Assembly: GCF_032335695.1 (NCBI RefSeq)
Contig: NZ_JACTOJ010000013.1
Coordinates: 61,650-125,649, forward strand
DNA from: JACTOJ01 sp032335695
GTDB taxonomy: Bacteria > Bacillota > Clostridia > Clostridiales > Clostridiaceae
Length of the DNA: 64,000 nucleotides
Reading direction: 5' to 3'
Shown: in pieces, positions 41,540-50,312 of the stretch
How the letters are laid out: every line of letters starts with the position of its first letter
How positions within the stretch are numbered: position 1 is the first letter of the stretch
Program-made: the position numbers and the translations under genes
Notes under the pieces: generated by a model
Seen by the model: the letters and a program-made list of their open reading frames with translations, nothing else
Database searches by the model: none
What the model was told of the DNA's origin: nothing

Positions 41540-43294
41540 TTACATTTTTTCAGGCACTTCTATAGCCATTATATCACAGCAGGTTTCAAGTACGTTTTTA
41601 ACTATGGAGATTAGTTTAAGCCAAGATGCTTTTGTAGCTTCATTTTCTTCAGAAAGTATCTTGTTTTCTCCATAGAACTTGTTGAATAAATTGGCAAGCT
41701 CAAACATATATTCACACAATTTATGAGGTGCTCTTTCATTAAAGCTGAATTCCAAGGTATCGTTAAAAGTAGTTACCTTAAGAAGAATATCTCTTTCCGT
41801 AGCACTTTTTGGAGCTAGAAGTTCTCCTTCAGAAATTTTTCCCGCTTTTCTTAATATAGACTTTATCCTTACTATAGTGTAAAGGATATATGGACCAGTC
41901 TTTCCATCAAAGGAAGTAAATTTATCTATATCAAATATATAATCTTTGGAAATCTGATTTGATAAATCTCCGTATTTTACGGCTGCAAGCCCTACCTTTT
42001 TAGCTATATCCTCAGCTTCGGCTCCATCCATTTCACTCTTATTTTCAAGAATTTTTGCTTTAACAGTATCTCTTACCTGACCTACTAGGTTCTCAAGCCT
42101 CATTACTCCGCCTTCTCTTGTCTTAAAAGGCTTTCCATCCTTTCCGTTCATGGTACCATAGCCTATGAATTGAAGGTTAAGTTTTTCGCTGGCAATCTTA
42201 GTTTTATTTACGCATCTGAAGACTTGCTCAAAGTGAAGCTCCTGCCTCTTATCTACCACATACATTATAGTATCTGGATTAAATTCTTTAACTCTTTCGT
42301 AGATAGTAGCCACATCCGTAGTGCTGTAAAGTGAAGCGCCATCTGATTTTAATATTATTATAGGAGGAATTTCCTTTGTATCAGTTTCTTCAGCTACATC
42401 CACCACCAAGGCTCCCTTGCTTTCGTAAGCATAGTTGTTTTCCTTAAGATAGGTAACTACAGTATCTATATACTTCTGGCTGTCGCTTTCACCATTCCAA
42501 AGATCAAAATCTACATTCAGATTATCGTAATTTTTCTTTAAATCCCTCTTGGATACATTTAAAATGTGTTTCCATAAAGCCACGTAACCAGGCTTGCCAT
42601 TTTGAAGCTCTACAGTAGCAGCTTGAGCCTCCTGCATCAAAGCAGGGTCCTCCTTAGCTTTTTTGCTGGCAGTAGGATAGATTTCTTCAAGATCTGATAT
42701 AGTAAACGGAGCTTCTTCTGGATACTCTCCAGTAAAGCTGTCGTCGAAATAAGGGAGCTCTGGATTTCTTCTTTTCACTTCAGTTATTATCATTCCCATC
42801 TGAAGTCCCCAGTCTCCAAGATGAACGTCTCCTATAACAGTATGACCTAGATATTTAGCCATTCTCTTTATGGTCTCACCTATTATTGCTGTTCTCAAGT
42901 GACCTACATGAAGAGGCTTTGCTACGTTTGCGCCACCATAATCAAGCACTATGGTCTGAGGATTCAAGGAAGCCTCAACACCAAATTTGCTGTCTGCTGC
43001 TATTGCTTCAATATAGTTTTTAAGATAGCTGTCCTGAAGCTTTATATTTATAAAGCCAGGATTAACTACAACAACCTCACTGAATATATCTGAATTAATT
43101 TTAGCTACTACTTCTTGAGCTATGTCCAAAGGTCTCTTCTTGTATTTCTTAGCTCCAGCCATAGCACCATTACACTGATATTGGCAAAGGTCAGGACGGT
43201 TTGAAGAAGTTACCATTCCAAGACTTTTATCGTAGCCTGCTTCTTCAAAAGCATTTTCAAACACTTCTGTTATAAGTTTTATTAATTTTTTCAT
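41540..43294 (-). CDS. argS: Arginyl-tRNA synthetase
   Basis: This 584-residue class I synthetase attaches arginine to tRNA-Arg. It has the HIGH-like motif in NVAKPLHVGHLRTAIIGET, the KMSK-equivalent region (GKPFKTREGGVMRLENLV), the N-terminal Add-1 domain and the anticodon-binding DALR domain at the C terminus (FSFNERAPHKLCEYMFELAN). Length is normal. A T-box leader precedes it, so transcription should depend on uncharged tRNA. It is convergent with the tail-like element and probably marks its chromosomal right flank. Confidence 0.96.
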   Translation of the reverse strand: MKKLIKLITEVFENAFEEAGYDKSLGMVTSSNRPDLCQYQCNGAMAGAKKYKKRPLDIAQEVVAKINSDIFSEVVVVNPGFINIKLQDSYLKNYIEAIAADSKFGVEASLNPQTIVLDYGGANVAKPLHVGHLRTAIIGETIKRMAKYLGHTVIGDVHLGDWGLQMGMIITEVKRRNPELPYFDDSFTGEYPEEAPFTISDLEEIYPTASKKAKEDPALMQEAQAATVELQNGKPGYVALWKHILNVSKRDLKKNYDNLNVDFDLWNGESDSQKYIDTVVTYLKENNYAYESKGALVVDVAEETDTKEIPPIIILKSDGASLYSTTDVATIYERVKEFNPDTIMYVVDKRQELHFEQVFRCVNKTKIASEKLNLQFIGYGTMNGKDGKPFKTREGGVMRLENLVGQVRDTVKAKILENKSEMDGAEAEDIAKKVGLAAVKYGDLSNQISKDYIFDIDKFTSFDGKTGPYILYTIVRIKSILRKAGKISEGELLAPKSATERDILLKVTTFNDTLEFSFNERAPHKLCEYMFELANLFNKFYGENKILSEENEATKASWLKLISIVKNVLETCCDIMAIEVPEKM

Positions 43295-43329
43295 GTTTTC
43301 CTCCTTAAATTATTGGCTTTCTTTAAAAA

Positions 43330-43585
43330 CGTAGGTGAATACAAAAATCCCCGCCTCCTGTGAAGAGACGGGGATACCGTGGTACCACTCTTATTTAAAT
43401 ATATGATAAACATTAAAGAACATATACTACTTAAAACCTTAACGCAGTTAACGGCGCACCTTACTGTGAGTTCGGGCAGCTTCTCAGAGGCTCTCTTCCT
43501 TTGATACTAAGATGCAAAGCTTCCATCAACCTTTGCTCGCTGTAATCTCCATAAAAAAGTACTTTTCTCTTCAATGAATTTATAT
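43330..43585 (-). promoter_or_regulatory. T-box leader of argS
   Basis: The minus strand carries the T-box sequence AAGAGTGGTACCACGG (43389 down), an upstream stem I region with AGCAAAG...CTTTGC and GAGAAGCTGCCCGAACTC, and a terminator (TCCCCGTCTCTTC...GAGGCGGGGA followed by a T-run, 43343-43375). Uncharged tRNA-Arg would favour the antiterminator. The specifier codon was not located with confidence. This fills the gap of about 440 bp ahead of argS. Confidence 0.9.
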
Positions 43586-43684
43586 TTAAAGAATCCAACT
43601 ATTTCATTACATAGATTCTATCAAAAAAATTATTTCTATGCAAGAATTAATTCTATTATCTGTTTTTTGCCTTAATTTCAGGCA

Positions 43685-43729
43685 TATTTTAAATCAGTGT
43701 TTATCAACATCCTTTTAAAACATAACCTA
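43685..43729. repeat. Dispersed repeat copy
   Basis: TTTTAAATCAGTGTTTATC and CAACATCCTTTTAAAACATA carry two arms of the dispersed palindromic family, between the T-box and the thymidine kinase stop codon. Confidence 0.6.
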
Positions 43730-43732
43730 ATT

Positions 43733-44323
43733 TTATTCTGCAGGTGGAACAAAGCATTCTCTGCATCTAGGCTCATAGCTTTCTTTATCACCTTGAAGAA
43801 TAGTTTGTCCTTTTTTAGTAACCGGCTTTCCGTTGGAAAGTCTCTGACTAAATAAAGCTTTCCTTTTTTTGCAGCAGGCGCACACCGGATACATATGCTC
43901 TACTTCATCTGCTAAGGCCATTATATCTCCCATTTTTCCGAAGGGAAGACCTTCATAATCCATACTTAATCCAGATATGATAACCCTTTTAGAAAATATT
44001 AATTTCTGTACAAGCTCCACTATTTTTCCTTTAAAGAATTGAGCTTCATCTATGCCTATTACATCGTAATCCTCACAGGTTTTTAAAGTTTCCTCAATAA
44101 CTTCATCTGTGATAATCTCTGGAAGTTCTAGTGCACATCTTTGAAGTCCTGTTCTGGACACTACTCTATTTTTACCATCCCTTACTTCCATTTCTGGCTT
44201 GAAAAGAATGACTTTTTTTCCTTCATAAGCTTCCGCAATATTTATGCTATGTATAAGCATTCCGCTTTTTTCGCCAAACATTGGCCCTGTATATACTTTT
44301 AATCCTATATCTTCTATGAACAT
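43733..44323 (-). CDS. tdk: Thymidine kinase, type II
   Basis: This 196-residue protein has the type II thymidine kinase layout: N-terminal P-loop region (GPMFGEKSG), the catalytic IDEAQFF, FSKRVIISGLSMDYEGLPFG, and a structural zinc site from CACCKKR and CRECF. It salvages thymidine to dTMP. Its P-loop is unusual: the glycine before the Lys-Ser pair in GPMFSGKS-type sequences is Glu here. Whether the enzyme remains active cannot be judged from sequence. Confidence 0.88.
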   Translation of the reverse strand: MFIEDIGLKVYTGPMFGEKSGMLIHSINIAEAYEGKKVILFKPEMEVRDGKNRVVSRTGLQRCALELPEIITDEVIEETLKTCEDYDVIGIDEAQFFKGKIVELVQKLIFSKRVIISGLSMDYEGLPFGKMGDIMALADEVEHMYPVCACCKKRKALFSQRLSNGKPVTKKGQTILQGDKESYEPRCRECFVPPAE

Positions 44324-44581
44324 TAAAAAATTCCCCCAATATTTTTATGTGTACAAACCGGTTTTATTATAGCATAATTATATTAAAAGTGGTTATTAGA
44401 AAAGTCTTAAATTTGTCTTTATCAATTCTATAATATGTTCATCGACAACAATTAACAATTTTGTAGAAAATATATTGTTTTTCTTTAAAAAATTTTTGTT
44501 TAATTTGTATTGTAACAAAAATGACACAGAAATATAGGAGAATATAATGGGAAATAGAATAGAAATAAGGGAGGTGAAAAT

Positions 44582-45079
44582 ATGGATACAAATTCAATAT
44601 TAAATCTTTCACAGCTTCAGCAATTGAATGGTTATGGAAGTACAAGCTCTATAAATTCTACTGATGATACATCTACAAGTGATATTTTTCAAAATTTGTT
44701 AATGCAGATGTTTGAAAAAGCAAATACAAATAGTGCTCAGACTACTACAGCTGCAGCAAGCTCCCAAGGCTCAAATACATTAACTTCTAGTGATTCTAAT
44801 GATGAAGCTAAAAAACTAGAAGAAATGCTTCAGCTTATGGCTATGCAAAGGATGATGACCAGCTCTGATATGAGCTCCACTGATGATAGCAGCGATGACA
44901 GCTCAGATTCAGGTTTTTCCATTGGAGCCAGCAGTAAATTAATGTCTCAGCAATTGGAAAATGTAATGCTGCAGGCTATGAATAGTTTAGCAAATTCAAA
45001 TAGCAGCGCTGCTTCAGCAAGTAGCACTTCTGCTCAAAATGCTGTTCAAGATACAGTGAAAAGTGCAGCAGCAGTATAG
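44582..45079 (+). CDS. Ser/Gln/Asn-rich protein of unknown function
   Basis: This 165-residue protein is low in complexity, with polar stretches (TTTAAASSQGSNTLTSSDSN) around two more ordered segments (IFQNLLMQMFEKANTN, and LEEMLQLMAMQRMM). No signal peptide or membrane segment is visible. It has a textbook AGGGAGGTG ribosome-binding site and its own terminator, so it is surely expressed at some stage. I do not recognise a family. The Met/Gln-rich helices suggest protein-protein contact. Confidence 0.65.
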   Translation: MDTNSILNLSQLQQLNGYGSTSSINSTDDTSTSDIFQNLLMQMFEKANTNSAQTTTAAASSQGSNTLTSSDSNDEAKKLEEMLQLMAMQRMMTSSDMSSTDDSSDDSSDSGFSIGASSKLMSQQLENVMLQAMNSLANSNSSAASASSTSAQNAVQDTVKSAAAV

Positions 45080-45091
45080 CAAGAATTAAGC

Positions 45092-45124
45092 AAAAAGGAT
45101 TGGGGTTAACCCAATCCTTTTAAA
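45092..45124. terminator. Bidirectional terminator
   Basis: AAAAAGGATTGGG pairs with CCCAATCCTTTT across a 5-nt loop, with A- and T-runs outside. It lies between the convergent unknown gene and the first DUF445 gene. Confidence 0.85.
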
Positions 45125-46478
45125 AAAACCTATTAATCAAAGGGCCATATATTTGATTTATAAAAATATATACAATCACACCTAAAATGGCTCCCACAAT
45201 TCCACCATTTATCCTTATCCAATGAAGATCATTTCCAGCTTTTTCTTCTATAAACAAATTTAAATCATCATTTGTTAATTTATTCATGGAGTCTTCTACT
45301 ATTTTTCCAATAAAGTGATGCTCCGATTCTATAAAGCCATATATGAGCTTCTTGATAAACATATTTGCCTTGGATTTTGACTCTTCGCTATTTTTGAATT
45401 TATCCCAATAAAGCTCCGTTTCATTTTTAACCCAAAGAACGATTAAATGAATATTATCTTTGTATACATTCTTATTATCTGAATTCCAGTATTCATCAAT
45501 AAAATTATCACTGGAGATAGCTTCCTTTAAAGAGGATATTATATCTTCTAAAATTTCTTCTATTTCCTCTCTTATAGATATAGAAGCTATAGTATCTAGC
45601 TTCCAGTTCTCAATATCTTTTATAACGTCCTCCTGTGTGAGTTTAATCAGCGCTTCATTAATTTTTATAGTTAACTTTTTATATAAGTCACTGTTTTCAT
45701 TTTTAAGCTCGCTGAGCATCTCCAATATTTGTCTTTGTATAGCCTCCGAAGCGTCCATTATATTTACGCTGTTTGTACCTTCTGCAAGCCCGAGAGCTAC
45801 CTGCATAATAGTCTTCTTGAAGCCCTTTCTGGCTTTTATATTTTCATTAACTAATTCATCTATAGTAGAATAAATTGCTTCCCTAGTGGAATCCTTATTT
45901 ACAGTTTCAATAAGAAGCTCCGAAACTGCGAAAACAAGCTCAGTATATTCCTTGCTGCGTATGAATATTGTTAAGGCCTCATTTATCCTATCAGTTAAAT
46001 CTAATTTATTAAAATATTTTTTAACTTCAGTTTCTATATATAAAGAAGCTTTCGAAGCATCAATATTTTCAAGAACAGGTAAGGCATATTTTTTCGTAAG
46101 AGCAGCTGCGTAGCCTTTACCCCGAAGATTATTATCTGCATAAGATATTAAAGCTTTAATTATATCTATTTCTTCCAATTTCTTTTGAAGTATATTGGGG
46201 CTAATAAGCTCGTTCTCAACTATTTTTGAAATGGAGCTTATTATTTTTTCCCTGTTTCTCGGAATAATTTCAGTATGATAGGAGAAACCTAAGGGCTTCT
46301 TATATAGTGCTGTTATAGCAAACCAATCCGCAGCACTGCCTACCAAGGCCGCTTCAAATGCAAAGTTAAACATATTTATTATGTATCCACTTCCAAAATA
46401 TTGCTTTAATAAAGCGGTGACAATGAAAGCTATGAGAAAAATTACTAATAATATATCTGCTATCTTTTTATTTTTCAT
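45120..46478 (-). CDS. DUF445-family membrane protein (first of a pair)
   Basis: This 452-residue protein has N-terminal membrane helices (about 8-28 and 30-58) with the family sequence FEAALVGSAADWFAITALYKKPLG, then YHTEIIPRNREKIISSISKI, a long helical cytoplasmic region, and a closing GNDLHWIRINGGIVGAILG with a final membrane helix. This is the DUF445/YheB pattern. The function of the family is unsettled. A paralogue lies 27 bp upstream on the same strand, so they form an operon. Confidence 0.88.
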   Translation of the reverse strand: MKNKKIADILLVIFLIAFIVTALLKQYFGSGYIINMFNFAFEAALVGSAADWFAITALYKKPLGFSYHTEIIPRNREKIISSISKIVENELISPNILQKKLEEIDIIKALISYADNNLRGKGYAAALTKKYALPVLENIDASKASLYIETEVKKYFNKLDLTDRINEALTIFIRSKEYTELVFAVSELLIETVNKDSTREAIYSTIDELVNENIKARKGFKKTIMQVALGLAEGTNSVNIMDASEAIQRQILEMLSELKNENSDLYKKLTIKINEALIKLTQEDVIKDIENWKLDTIASISIREEIEEILEDIISSLKEAISSDNFIDEYWNSDNKNVYKDNIHLIVLWVKNETELYWDKFKNSEESKSKANMFIKKLIYGFIESEHHFIGKIVEDSMNKLTNDDLNLFIEEKAGNDLHWIRINGGIVGAILGVIVYIFINQIYGPLINRFF

Positions 46479-46505
46479 ATTAAACTCCCTAAATTAACAT
46501 TTGTT

Positions 46506-47753
46506 TTAAAAAGGTATAGAGTTAAAGAAAAAAGCTAATATTCCTACGAATCCGCCAACTATCGATCCATTGATTCGTATAAGCTGAAGATCATCACCTG
46601 CTTTAGATTCTATAAGCTCTATAAGCTCATCGTTTGAGTAGCTGGATAGATTATCTTTTATTATATTTTTTAAATTGTTATGAGCTATTTCTATGATACT
46701 GTAGGATAGGCTTCTTAAGCCTTCATTAACTATTCGCTGCCAGTTTGGGTTGTTTTCAAAGGTATCTGCTGCGGTTATAAGCTGATTATATAGCACCACA
46801 GATAATTTATCTAAATTTCCTCCATTGTTTAGGCTGTCAGCGCTGATTTTATCAAGATAAATTATGAAGTTATCCTTGCCAAGTAAGCTATCAAGCTTTG
46901 AAAGTTTCCAATCCTCTACAAGCTTAATGAGCTTAGCATTGTTCTTATATTCGTCGAATTTGCTATAAAGCCAGATTTTTAAACTTTTTCTAGAATCACT
47001 GGAAGGATTCTTAGCTCTAACAAGATAACCGAGAATCTTTTGCTGAATAGATCTTGCAATGTCTTCCGGTGAAGTTTGCAGCAGTATATCAAGCACAAAA
47101 TTATTTATGAATTTTCTTCGAGCCATTCCATTTTCATAAGAAGTTTTTGTAGTAATAGCCATGTCTTTTAATATGCTGAAAAAATCATCACTCTTTGAAA
47201 AAATTATAAGCTCATCTATAATAAAATCCAATATCTTTTCATCATATCCAGATTTAATTGAGGTTTCTATAGAAGATTTAATTATGCTCCATAGAGATAT
47301 CTTGGTCAAATTTTCCTTTAGAAGCTTAGATATCACTTCTAGAGATTCTTCATCTCTCACATCTATTATTCTGTAGATTAATGAAAATACAGCATTTTTA
47401 AAATTTTCATCATCCTTGTTTTTTTTAATATATGAAATTATAATTTCAGAAAAATTGTATTCGCCAGCAAACTTATTTAAGCTGTCTTTTGTGATTAGGT
47501 CTTCAGTGACCATATTGCATAGCGCATTAATAATTTTATCTCTGTTTCTAGGAACTATTTCTGTTTTATAAGATATACCTAGAGGTTTATGAAATAGTGC
47601 AGTAATACCATACCAATCCGCAAAGCCCCCTATCATAGAAGCACAGAAAGCGCTGCTTAATAAACCGCCCCAAAAAGTTCTATGGAAAGGATATGCTATT
47701 AAAAAACCTAAAGTAACGATTATTAACAATATAGTAGCCTTATGTTTATTCAT
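46506..47753 (-). CDS. DUF445-family membrane protein (second of a pair)
   Basis: This 415-residue paralogue of the downstream gene shares the same landmarks: CASMIGGFADWYGITALFHKPLG, YKTEIVPRNRDKIINALCNM and a C-terminal GDDLQLIRINGSIVGGFVG. The helical middle has diverged. Two co-transcribed DUF445 proteins suggest a hetero-oligomer. It has AGGAGG about 5 nt before its ATG. Confidence 0.88.
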   Translation of the reverse strand: MNKHKATILLIIVTLGFLIAYPFHRTFWGGLLSSAFCASMIGGFADWYGITALFHKPLGISYKTEIVPRNRDKIINALCNMVTEDLITKDSLNKFAGEYNFSEIIISYIKKNKDDENFKNAVFSLIYRIIDVRDEESLEVISKLLKENLTKISLWSIIKSSIETSIKSGYDEKILDFIIDELIIFSKSDDFFSILKDMAITTKTSYENGMARRKFINNFVLDILLQTSPEDIARSIQQKILGYLVRAKNPSSDSRKSLKIWLYSKFDEYKNNAKLIKLVEDWKLSKLDSLLGKDNFIIYLDKISADSLNNGGNLDKLSVVLYNQLITAADTFENNPNWQRIVNEGLRSLSYSIIEIAHNNLKNIIKDNLSSYSNDELIELIESKAGDDLQLIRINGSIVGGFVGILAFFFNSIPF

Positions 47754-47977
47754 AGGAGGTACCTCCGCAAAAGAATTTATTATTGTTTATTATACCACAA
47801 TTGATGATTTTTTTATTTCATCAGTAATTTCAAGGTTATTAGAATTATAAATGATGACAGCAATCATTACATATGTTAAAGATATGAACATTTATGTAGT
47901 TATTATGAAAAAACTATATTATAATATTGTAATGTATGATTTACAGCAGAAACTTAAGATAGTTATGGAGATAACAT

Positions 47978-49333
47978 ATGGAAAATATATCAAGCCTACT
48001 TTATAGGCTTCAAAGTCATAAAACTGGAATTGCAATAGTTGTTTTACTAGCATTCATAATATATTTATTGATAGATAGAAATAAGCATATAAGAAAAGAG
48101 AAGAAACTTAGGGATGAGATGGAATTTTTAAGGACTGTAATTAATTCTCTTCCAGATATAATATGTTTTAAGAATGCTGAAGGAAGATGGGTAGAAGCTA
48201 ATGAGGCTATTATGGAACTATATAGTACTGATGATAGAATCATAGGTAAAAACCATGAGGAGCTTTCAAAGCTTCTTCCTGATTTTAAGGAAGAATTGAA
48301 GAATTGCGAAAAGACAGATTCGGATATCTGGCATAATGGGAAAACAGCCATGGTGGAAGAAGTATTTCATATTAATAGCGAAAATAAAAGAATATTTGAG
48401 GTTATAAAGGTGCCTTTATATTATGAAGATGGAAGTAAGAAGGGACTAGTGGTGGTAGGAAGGGAAATCACAGAAAGAAAAAAAGCAGAAGAAATAAAAA
48501 GGCAGGCAGAGGAGAGTAACAAGCGGTTAAATGATTTAAAACAGTACGATGCAGTAAGAACAGAATTCTTTGCTAATTTATCTCACGAATTAAGAACACC
48601 GCTCAATATGATAATGGCACCAGTTCAGCTCATAGAGCTCATGCCTGAGAATAAGGAAAAGGTAATGAAATGCGTAGGAATTATAAAACAAAATTGTTTC
48701 AGGCTAATTAGATTAATAAATAATATTATAGATATAACTAAAATTGAATCGGGCTACATAACCATGAACATAAAAAAGCAGAATATAGTATCAGTAGTAG
48801 AAGATACTGTTATTTCAGCCAGCAATTATATTGAGAACATGGGGCTGGAACTGATATTTGATACGGATATTGAAGAAAAATATATTTATATGGATGCAGA
48901 TAAATTTGAAAGAATAATTCTTAACTTACTTTCCAATGCGATTAAATTCACTAACCCTGGCGGCAGCATCTTTGTTAATATGTACGACTTGGAAGGAAAA
49001 ATAAGAATTTCAGTTAAGGATACTGGCATTGGTATACCAGAAAATAAGAGGACCAGCATCTTTGAAAGATTTGTTCAGGTGGACAAATCTCTTTCTAGAA
49101 ATACTGAGGGAAGCGGCATAGGGCTTTCACTGGTAAAGGCTTTTGTGGAAAAGCATGGGGGTAGCATAAGTATAAACAATGAATATGAAGATGGTACAGA
49201 ATTTATTATGGATATTCCCACAGATTATTTTAGCGAAAAAGATTGCAGCATAGAAAATGCAGAAATAGAAGGAGAAACCTTAAAGAATAAAGTTCAGATT
49301 ACGAATATAGAATTTTCTGATATATATTCTTGA
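47978..49333 (+). CDS. Orphan PAS-domain sensor histidine kinase
   Basis: A membrane helix (about 17-33) anchors a PAS domain (about 45-165: VINSLPDIICFKNAEGRWVE, ending VVGREITERKKAEE). A HisKA domain with the H-box NLSHELRTPLN and a HATPase domain with NLLSNAIKF, VKDTGIGIP and GSGIGLSLVKAF follow. The extracytoplasmic part is only a few residues, so it senses inside the cell or membrane. No response regulator is adjacent; orphan kinases of this form in clostridia often feed Spo0A. That is speculative here. Confidence 0.92.
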   Translation: MENISSLLYRLQSHKTGIAIVVLLAFIIYLLIDRNKHIRKEKKLRDEMEFLRTVINSLPDIICFKNAEGRWVEANEAIMELYSTDDRIIGKNHEELSKLLPDFKEELKNCEKTDSDIWHNGKTAMVEEVFHINSENKRIFEVIKVPLYYEDGSKKGLVVVGREITERKKAEEIKRQAEESNKRLNDLKQYDAVRTEFFANLSHELRTPLNMIMAPVQLIELMPENKEKVMKCVGIIKQNCFRLIRLINNIIDITKIESGYITMNIKKQNIVSVVEDTVISASNYIENMGLELIFDTDIEEKYIYMDADKFERIILNLLSNAIKFTNPGGSIFVNMYDLEGKIRISVKDTGIGIPENKRTSIFERFVQVDKSLSRNTEGSGIGLSLVKAFVEKHGGSISINNEYEDGTEFIMDIPTDYFSEKDCSIENAEIEGETLKNKVQITNIEFSDIYS

Positions 49334-49540
49334 TAGGCTTAAAAGGTCTTATCAATTATTTAAAAAATAACCCATTAATTTTACAAAAAGTAATAATTAT
49401 AAGGGAAAAACACAGAAAAATTAATAAACTGCAAAAAGATACCAAAATAGCATAAATAATATTTTTAAAATTTCTCTAGGGTGTATCATTTTTGAGGTAA
49501 GTAGAATATATATATTTTACCGATACAAATTAATATACAT
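49334..49540. other. Intergenic stretch without recognised features
   Basis: Between the kinase stop and the lysine riboswitch I see AT-rich sequence containing ordinary -10-like hexamers but no gene, repeat or clear terminator. The operon promoter should lie near its right end. Confidence 0.4.
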
Positions 49541-49543
49541 AAA

Positions 49544-49695
49544 TAGAGGAGCAGGTAATTGGGTAACAGGGAAATGTTAAGGATAAGAACCTCCAAGGTT
49601 CTTTGTGAAGGGGTTATCTGCCGAAAGGTCTTGCTGGTTCTTCAGCTAAAACCTTGGAGATAGCAGAAAAAACTGCTGTTTCTGTCATGAAAATA
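49544..49695 (+). promoter_or_regulatory. Lysine riboswitch (L-box) aptamer
   Basis: Diagnostic blocks appear in order: AGAGGAGC (49545), the AGGATAAG region, GTGAAGGGGTTATCTGCCGAAAG (in part GAAGGGG and TGCCGAAAG), TTGCTGG and a closing arm near CTGTCATG. The match is clear though I have not folded it. It sits upstream of a lysine-degradation operon rather than a biosynthetic or transport gene, which suggests lysine switches the operon on. Confidence 0.82.
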
Positions 49696-49702
49696 TTTTG
49701 TG

Positions 49703-49756
49703 GAGTGCTATTTATGTAATGAGAATATAGATTTTCATTGCATAGCAGCTCTTCAT
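49703..49756 (+). other. Candidate switching hairpin after the aptamer
   Basis: GAGTGCTAT...AATGAGAAT and the complementary ATTTTCATTGCATAGCAGCTC form a long imperfect stem between aptamer and terminator. It may be the alternate structure that couples ligand binding to the terminator. Confidence 0.4.
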
Positions 49757-49774
49757 AGGTGAAATTATGATATT

Positions 49775-49807
49775 AAAAGCACTGAAAATCTTTCAGTGCT
49801 TTTTTTA
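49775..49807 (+). terminator. Riboswitch-controlled terminator of the kal-kam operon
   Basis: AAAAGCACTGAAA and TTTCAGTGCTTTTTTT form a strong intrinsic terminator about 110 bp ahead of kal. It would abort transcription unless the riboswitch prevents it. Confidence 0.85.
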
Positions 49808-49913
49808 ATGCCTTCAGACTGCAGCCAGCATTAATGCAGCTTGGAGATAGGAAGAGAACGACTAGTTTAATGTAAGTCTACATTTAGCAAAACATGAAAC
49901 GGAGGAATTTGGA

Positions 49914-50294
49914 ATGAAAGCATTAATAAGAGTAAGAATGAGTTTAAGTGATGCCCACTATGGAGGAAATTTGGTGGACGGAGCAAAAATATTGGAGCTA
50001 TTCGGCGATGTGGCTACAGAGCTTCTAATAATCAATGACGGAGATGAAGGATTATTTAAAGCTTACGATAATATTGAATTTTTGGCACCAGTATATGCAG
50101 GGGATTTTATAGAAGCAGAAGGAGAGATAGTTAAGGTGGGAAACTCTTCAAGAGCTATGAGGTTTGAAGCAAGAAAGGTGATAGTGCCAAGGTCAGATGT
50201 AAATGAATCTGCAGCAGATGTGCTGGATAAACCTATAGTGGTTTGCAGAGCCTCAGGAACTTGTGTGGTTCCAAAGGATAAGCAGAGAAAATAA
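49914..50294 (+). CDS. kal: 3-Aminobutyryl-CoA ammonia-lyase
   Basis: This 126-residue hotdog-fold protein starts MKALIRVRMSLSDAHYGGNLV and contains ATELLIINDGDEGLFKAYDN and FIEAEGEIVKVGNSSRAM, as in Kal enzymes of lysine fermenters. It removes ammonia from 3-aminobutyryl-CoA to give crotonyl-CoA. It is the first structural gene behind the lysine riboswitch, with CGGAGG upstream. Gene neighbours (kce, kdd, kamADE) make this assignment secure. Confidence 0.93.
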   Translation: MKALIRVRMSLSDAHYGGNLVDGAKILELFGDVATELLIINDGDEGLFKAYDNIEFLAPVYAGDFIEAEGEIVKVGNSSRAMRFEARKVIVPRSDVNESAADVLDKPIVVCRASGTCVVPKDKQRK

Positions 50295-50312
50295 TTTGGA
50301 AGAGGGAGCTAT

